This document shows positions 18,212 to 22,725 of a stretch of 22,725 nt of DNA, in pieces. Made by a program: the position numbers and the translations under genes. The notes under the pieces were generated by a model. The model was not told where the DNA came from. It saw nothing but the letters and a program-made list of their open reading frames with translations, and ran no database searches. Numbering within the stretch: position 1 is the first letter of the stretch; every line of letters begins with the position of its first letter. The stretch comes from Ophiothrix spiculata (Eukaryota > Echinodermata > Ophiuroidea > Amphilepidida > Ophiotrichidae): assembly GCA_000969725.1 (NCBI GenBank), contig JXSR01S027458.1. One strand, given 5' to 3'.

Positions 18212-18296
18212 TTAACTAACGTTGGCGGGCGTAAAATTCAAAACTGCAATTTACAGGTCTACGTTGCTTGTTGTTACCCCCAAGTCGTCACGTTTT
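18212..18296 (-). mobile_element. Family T copy C, second half of a split element
   Basis: Starts at TTAACTAACG, the same internal site as in copy B (18127), and continues through GGCGGGCGTAAAATTC, GGTCTACGTTGCTTG and TTACCCCCAAGTCGTCACG. Its end resembles the 9799-10004 copy (GGGGGTAACGACAAGCAACG in reverse) more than copy B. It is therefore not a simple duplication of B. Confidence 0.7.
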
Positions 18297-18889
18297 TGCA
18301 AGGTTTTAATCAAATTTCATTTCCATGTTTGATCCTTACTTTGAAAATACTGGTGCCCAACAGCTGTATTCCATTTTAGTCAATTACTAAATACTGACAT
18401 TTGGAAACAATTAAGGCAGCCGTCTCTTGCATCTTAATGGAGAAACCTTGTTTGGAGGTCGTAAACAATGGTAAAGAAGACACATAAGCGGGAATTCACC
18501 GTTGTAAAAGAAGATGTAACTAACGGCATCTGCGAAATCTTGAGAACTTTGGTTTATTCATAGCCAGGGTCCGGCCGATACGTGAACATTAGTAGCGTGA
18601 TCCTTAAGGTCTCATTACAAAAACAATGTAGACATTTTGAAATGATCTTTCAAATAATCCTACCATATGTAAAACAAGACTTGCCAAGTAAGATAATCAA
18701 TATACCTAACCTGAGGGTAGAGTAGTTGAAGTATTTTCACTCAAGAATGCATATAGTACTAGTGCGCTTATTACGTCTAATTATGATTGTAGTTTAATGC
18801 ACTCATCATGTCAAAAAATGTCAATACCACAATGCATTTACTTAATCTCATACCCCCAAATAAAATATAAATTATTTAAAAAAGATTTA
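18297..18889. other. No gene recognised
   Basis: AT-rich and without recognisable repeats. The open frame that begins at 18797 runs into repeat piece Y and is not called. Confidence 0.5.
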
Positions 18890-19090
18890 TATATTTTACA
18901 CAATAGATTGTATTGTATTGTCTTCACTATGTTGATGAATCAAAATGTAAGGGAAGAGATTTTTAAATTGTCTGACCTCCAAAATAGTGCTATTTTTGTG
19001 TTCAACCGTAATGGTACCAGCGAGGAGGTTCATATTGGACGTTCAAAGTGCATTCATATCTATCTTTATTTATATAAATACCTTAAGGGG
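18890..19090 (+). repeat. Dispersed repeat piece Y, copy 2
   Basis: The TGTATTGTATTGTC, AAAATGTAAGGG and GCATTCATATCTATCTTTAT blocks match 10858-10985 in order, with insertions and deletions. An open frame of 110 codons (18797-19129) spans it. The copy at 10858-10985 does not keep that frame, so it is not supported as a gene. Confidence 0.65.
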
Positions 19091-19202
19091 TGTAAGCACC
19101 TAACTCAATGTTACGTTTTTGCAAATTGATTTTTTACCATAAAGTTTATAAAGGTATTCATTTCCAGTAAGGAATTTTCACATGGAACATGATGGTGATG
19201 TT

Positions 19203-19220
19203 GATTTTTGGCCAAAAATC
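19203..19220. repeat. Perfect 18-bp palindrome
   Basis: GATTTTTGGCCAAAAATC reads the same on both strands. TTTTTGGCCA recurs nearby at about 19253, and AATTTTGGCCA at about 19371. Confidence 0.85.
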
Positions 19221-19387
19221 ACATTTGTTTGAGAAAATCACAAAAAACACATTTTTTGGCCATTTGGTTTCAGGAAAAGCTAAAAATAACATGGTATAAA
19301 GAATGACCTAGGAATGAGAATTTTAATTTTAAACACCCACTCGGATGTTGCGTCATTTTTATTTTTTTAGAATTTTGGCCATTTTAT

Positions 19388-19460
19388 TTGATTTTCATGC
19401 CAAATAAGGTCAAAAATTCACTTGTTTCCATTTTTTGACCTTATTTGGCATGAAAATCAA
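19388..19460. repeat. Perfect hairpin with 29-bp arms
   Basis: 19388-19416 is the exact reverse complement of 19432-19460, with a 15-base loop. The arms include CATGCCAAATAAGGTCAAAA. An open frame at 19435-19623 starts inside the right arm and is not credible. Confidence 0.9.
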
Positions 19461-19611
19461 AAAATTGGGCAAAATCCTAAAACCCACATATCAATATACC
19501 AAAAATTACGAAAATACCCCCAACATCTTTGAGCACCCCACACACCATTTATCAGTAACCTTCTTCCCCGCGTTTGTCACTTATTGTAACATTTCTTACT
19601 TTGAAATCTGC

Positions 19612-19720
19612 TTTAGGAAATAATTAACACGTTGCGTCCATGTAAAAACATTTAAATAATACAATACGGTCTATAATCAGGTAATGACGAATTTATCACA
19701 TGCTAACACCAGACAACTAG
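19612..19720 (+). repeat. Dispersed repeat piece X, copy 2
   Basis: TTTAGGAAATAATTAACA, GTTGCGTCCATGTAA, GGTCTATAATCAGGTAATG and GCTAACACCAGA match 10583-10700. Relative to piece Y the order is reversed: X precedes Y at 10.6-11 kb, but Y precedes X here. Confidence 0.65.
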
Positions 19721-19784
19721 CTCTGCTAGGTGCAAAAACCTTCAATGGTGTTAAAAATGCTTTCCATCTGGTAGAAATATTTTA

Positions 19785-20785
19785 TTCTAGATTTCTGATA
19801 TGTTGTTGTATACAGGGTGTATCAAAAAGAAGTTTACAGTGATTAAAGTGCCTCCATTTCAAAAAGTATGATACATTCTCTATATTTGTTTTTAATTGTA
19901 AGTAAAAAAGACCATTATCTTTCCATAACAGAAAAAATGACATTATGTGCGACAACCAGAACGAAAATTATGGTCAATTTTGTAAATTATAAATAAAACC
20001 GGTTGCGCAAAGTCAATTAAAATAATGACGGATCCTTATGTTGTTCCCTTTTAACGAAGACTAGAGAACTTTAACATTACCTACATGTCAGATTAGGGCT
20101 CTGTTAACAAAGTGCGACACTTTTTGGCAATTAGTTTTAAACATTGATCAAAAGATGTCGACAAATTCGTTAATATCTTTGGCTTAAACTAACACTTATG
20201 GAAGAGACCTTAGGACATCAAACCAAGTGATATTGGAAAACCATTACTGATGCCACGACACTTGTGAATTTAATAGGGAAAAGTTGTTTTCTTTAATGTG
20301 TGGACAGTGAAATAGCCTTGTAAATGAAGTGATAAAAATGGCAGACAATGGTCAAATATACAAAGTTTATTCAAACTGTAATTACAAGGCAAAAATGAAT
20401 AGGATTTAGCCTCCAAACGTCATAAGTTATTTGTTTCGTCCTATTTGATCTTCTTTTTAGCTAAAATATGTTACCTTCAGTCAAATGTGCAAGTGTGGAA
20501 CCAGGCAATCTTTGCACAGCTGATTTTATTTACAATTTACAAAATTGACCATAATTTTCGTTTCGGTTGTCGTACGGCTGTATTTTTTTCTGTTATGGAA
20601 AGATAATGGTCTCTATTACTATAATTAAAAATAAATTTAGAGAATGTATCATACTTTATGAAATGGAGTCACTTTAATCACTGTTTTTGATACACCCTGT
20701 ATATATATGTCTGACATTATCATAAAAATATCGTTACTTTTGTAACAATCTGTTTGACTCATCTTTATTTTTACTAACTTACTAA
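19785..20785 (+). mobile_element. IR1 end fragment, split by a mariner-like insertion
   Basis: TCTAGATTTCTGATATGTTGTTG (19787-19809) on one side and TGTCTGACATTATC...TTTGACTC...TTTTTACTA on the other (20708-20778) together match 4090-4188 of the IR1 copy. Removing 19813-20699 and one TA rejoins the two parts in register. Only the outer end of IR1 is present. Confidence 0.75.
19813..20699. mobile_element. Tc1/mariner-like non-autonomous element with inverted ends of about 190-200 bp
   Basis: Ends with CAGGGTGTATCAAAAA (19813) and its complement (20699), each next to TA (19811-19812, 20700-20701). This is the end type and target duplication of the Tc1/mariner group. The inverted arms extend to about 20012 and from about 20510; TTACAAAATTGACCATAATT is one shared block. 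The 500-bp interior has no transposase, so it depends on an enzyme supplied elsewhere. The long arms would let a full transcript fold into double-stranded RNA. Confidence 0.88.
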
Positions 20786-20789
20786 CACC

Positions 20790-22700
20790 TGAATCATCCA
20801 CACATGTTCAACTATTTTTTAGTCTGGCATCTTTCAAGCTGACGTTTTTCATCAGACAAACAATAACTTCTTCAACAGCTAATGGCGACACACCACAATA
20901 GAGCTTCCCATTGACTTATTGTACAAAATTGCTTCCTAAAAACATCCGAGAACTCAATAATAAAGCAACTGGTTGCTTCAACACTGCCTTTTCTCAGATG
21001 ATTATGATCTCTTCTGACACAAAATACTGATAAAAGTACAACTTCAAGGCAAAAATTTCAAGAAAGAGGACGCTGAAGTATAACGCCCCCTATCACCGAC
21101 AACCGAATTTTGTATTTCCAGAATCAAGCGCAAATTAAGGAAAACCCTTTAAATTTTACCAAATTAATGTGGAGATCCAAAATAGCATCAGAGCATCTTT
21201 AAATAAACCTAACTTTATAATTAGAACAAAATATTGACCAAACATATTGCCTTTCAATACGTTTTGAAGTCCTGTTTTTAGAAGGGCAGTCAATTTTGCT
21301 GATTTTAGAAATGCCGGATTGCGAGTGCTACTTATTTAGTGTAGTGCGCCCTAATGGGTATGATATGATATTGTTTATAAAAGAACAAATATGTGGCATA
21401 TATATGATATTATAACATGACACGTTCATTTATGGCGGAAGGTTTTTGGTTTAACTCAGGTTCTTTATTTTTCACTCAAATCCACTGACGTTAAAGATAC
21501 CTGAATAAAGTATTTACACACAGAAACTATTAGTATCACAATGTATCCTTTTTAGTACGATTTTATGCGGGGTGAACAAACTCATCAATTTCGATGTTTA
21601 CCAAGCATAATGGGGACAATTATGATTTTTTGACATTTTTTACAACATTACTCATTTTGGTCAAATCCTGACATCATCATAGTTATCAGTATAAAAAGGC
21701 ACTTGTGAAAAAACATATTTGTATATATGTTTTATAAACCATGTGAACACTTGTTAAAGTTATGGAAATTCAAGGGTCTGCGAAAGACTCAACCATTAAA
21801 AACATCCATAAATTATTGAATATTTAACGCGGTATTATATTCTGTTTGCTTCAGAATGATCTGATTCTATTGTTACAGCCCCACAGGAACCAATGCACAT
21901 GTTACTTTATCTTTTACTCGTCCAGTTTTTAGAACAGATCACTGACAACTGTACAGCAAAAACATATTCATTTATTTTTTTACAATTTATGCAAAACTAA
22001 TTTGTTTTCATTATTTTTTGAGGATAGTGTTATTTACCCTTCATAGCAAATGTTAAAAGGTTGAATAAAAACGGACGTTGCCGACTCAAAAGTGTTGAAT
22101 AACTGTACAATTTTCTGGAAAGTGTCATATCTTGTTTCTATTCACTTGGGATAACCAACCCTTTAACAAAATTAATCTAATGCATATCCGTGGGAGTGAA
22201 GTCTAGTTTGTCATAAAAGTTGTCAAGCACGAAGTAAACAACAAAACTGAACTGAATGATAAGCATTTATTAACAAGTATTTAGATCTTAACTTTAATTA
22301 ACTACGAAAAATGAGCCAACGGATCAATTAAGGCACTACCCTCAGCTTGTGCTTATCAACCTCTTGAAATGAAATACCATTTGATTTGTTTGAAGCAATC
22401 TACCCAGAAGTCCTTGGTGTGAGTGTCTTCTTTAATTAACCCTTGTAACGACTTAAGACTTAGTCAAGATCGTATGCGCTTAAAACTTTAATCACGTAAC
22501 GTTAATAAAGTACATTCCTGATTCATTTTATTACCCGTGGCGAGCCCTTTTCTCCCTTTGCAGAACAATATTGATTTGATATTACGCTTCGTTTCTCCAA
22601 TCACGATCGGAATTAAATCCCAAATCAGACAACATGGTATCTGAATTTAGAGAGGATCCTACAAGACCCAATCTGCCACAGTAAATAATACACATGTAAA
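20790..22700. other. No gene recognised
   Basis: AT-rich sequence. GATATGATATTG near 21362 recalls the LINE tail but has no LINE sequence before it. No frames, RNA genes or repeat partners were recognised. Confidence 0.55.
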
Positions 22701-22725
22701 GAATGCTCTATTAGGTCATCGCTGT
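22701..22725 (+). repeat. Possible start of a repeat also seen at 12242-12264
   Basis: CTATTAGGTCATCGCTGT at the very end of the window resembles CTATTCGGTCATCGCTGT at 12247-12264. The window stops here, so the match cannot be extended. Confidence 0.35.

Noticed and set aside
18797-19129. 110-codon open frame
   Set aside because: It spans repeat piece Y, whose other copy at 10858-10985 does not keep the frame. No known domain is visible.
21359-21380. GATATGATATTG as a second LINE tail
   Set aside because: There is no LINE protein or untranslated sequence before it; this is likely a chance AT-rich simple repeat.

Overview
The window looks like gene-poor intergenic DNA from a eukaryote, most likely a marine invertebrate animal. 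That is inferred from three things: it is AT-rich, it is dense in short non-autonomous DNA elements, and its only protein homologies are to decayed retroelements of kinds common in animals (a CR1/Jockey/Daphne-type LINE and a GIY-YIG Penelope-like element). I cannot name the species. I see no intact host gene, no convincing exon, no tRNA or rRNA, no CRISPR array and no bacterial operon signal. Almost every open frame over 60 codons is low complexity, lies in a repeat, or has no recognisable protein pattern.

Layout. 1-3050: mostly featureless, with a near-perfect 181-bp fold-back hairpin (643-823), a TTAA-flanked MITE-like element (1205-1574) and a 17-G run (2714-2730). 3089-4168: a long inverted-repeat element (called IR1 here), interrupted by a 208-bp hairpin insertion. 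4318-5110: a palindrome-bearing satellite of about 117-132 bp period, joined to the 3' end of a truncated LINE (5109-5905) with an exact 132-bp tandem duplication over the junction. 5935-6235: a MITE-like element with 38-bp inverted ends and an exact 11-bp flanking repeat. 7207-8111: a 905-bp element with CAGG...CCTG ends carrying about 540 bp of pyrimidine-rich DNA. 8363-9180: an element with 126-bp inverted ends. 9400-10004: two copies of a short element (family T) with ACACTGTGACG ends. 10583-11315: dispersed repeat pieces. 11969-12225: a partial IR1 copy. 12374-12801: a MITE-like element with 36-bp inverted ends. 12849-13356: a broken Penelope-like fragment. 14304-16343: three tandem copies of a unit of about 660 bp. 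17761-18296: stacked family T copies, one apparently split at its internal TTAA by two younger ones. 18890-19720: dispersed repeats and hairpins. 19813-20699: a Tc1/mariner-like non-autonomous element inserted in another IR1 copy. 20790-22700: nothing recognised.

Nothing here works together as a pathway. The window reads as a layered record of transposition. Three insertion events can be placed in order because an uninterrupted copy of the target sits elsewhere in the same window: the hairpin in IR1, the mariner-like element in IR1, and TTAA elements inside an older relative. I found no candidate for a new functional system and do not claim one. The best leads are the family T nest, the IR1 family with its internal empty sites, the pyrimidine-rich element, and the MITE with the unusually long 11-bp duplication. 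All identities were judged by eye.
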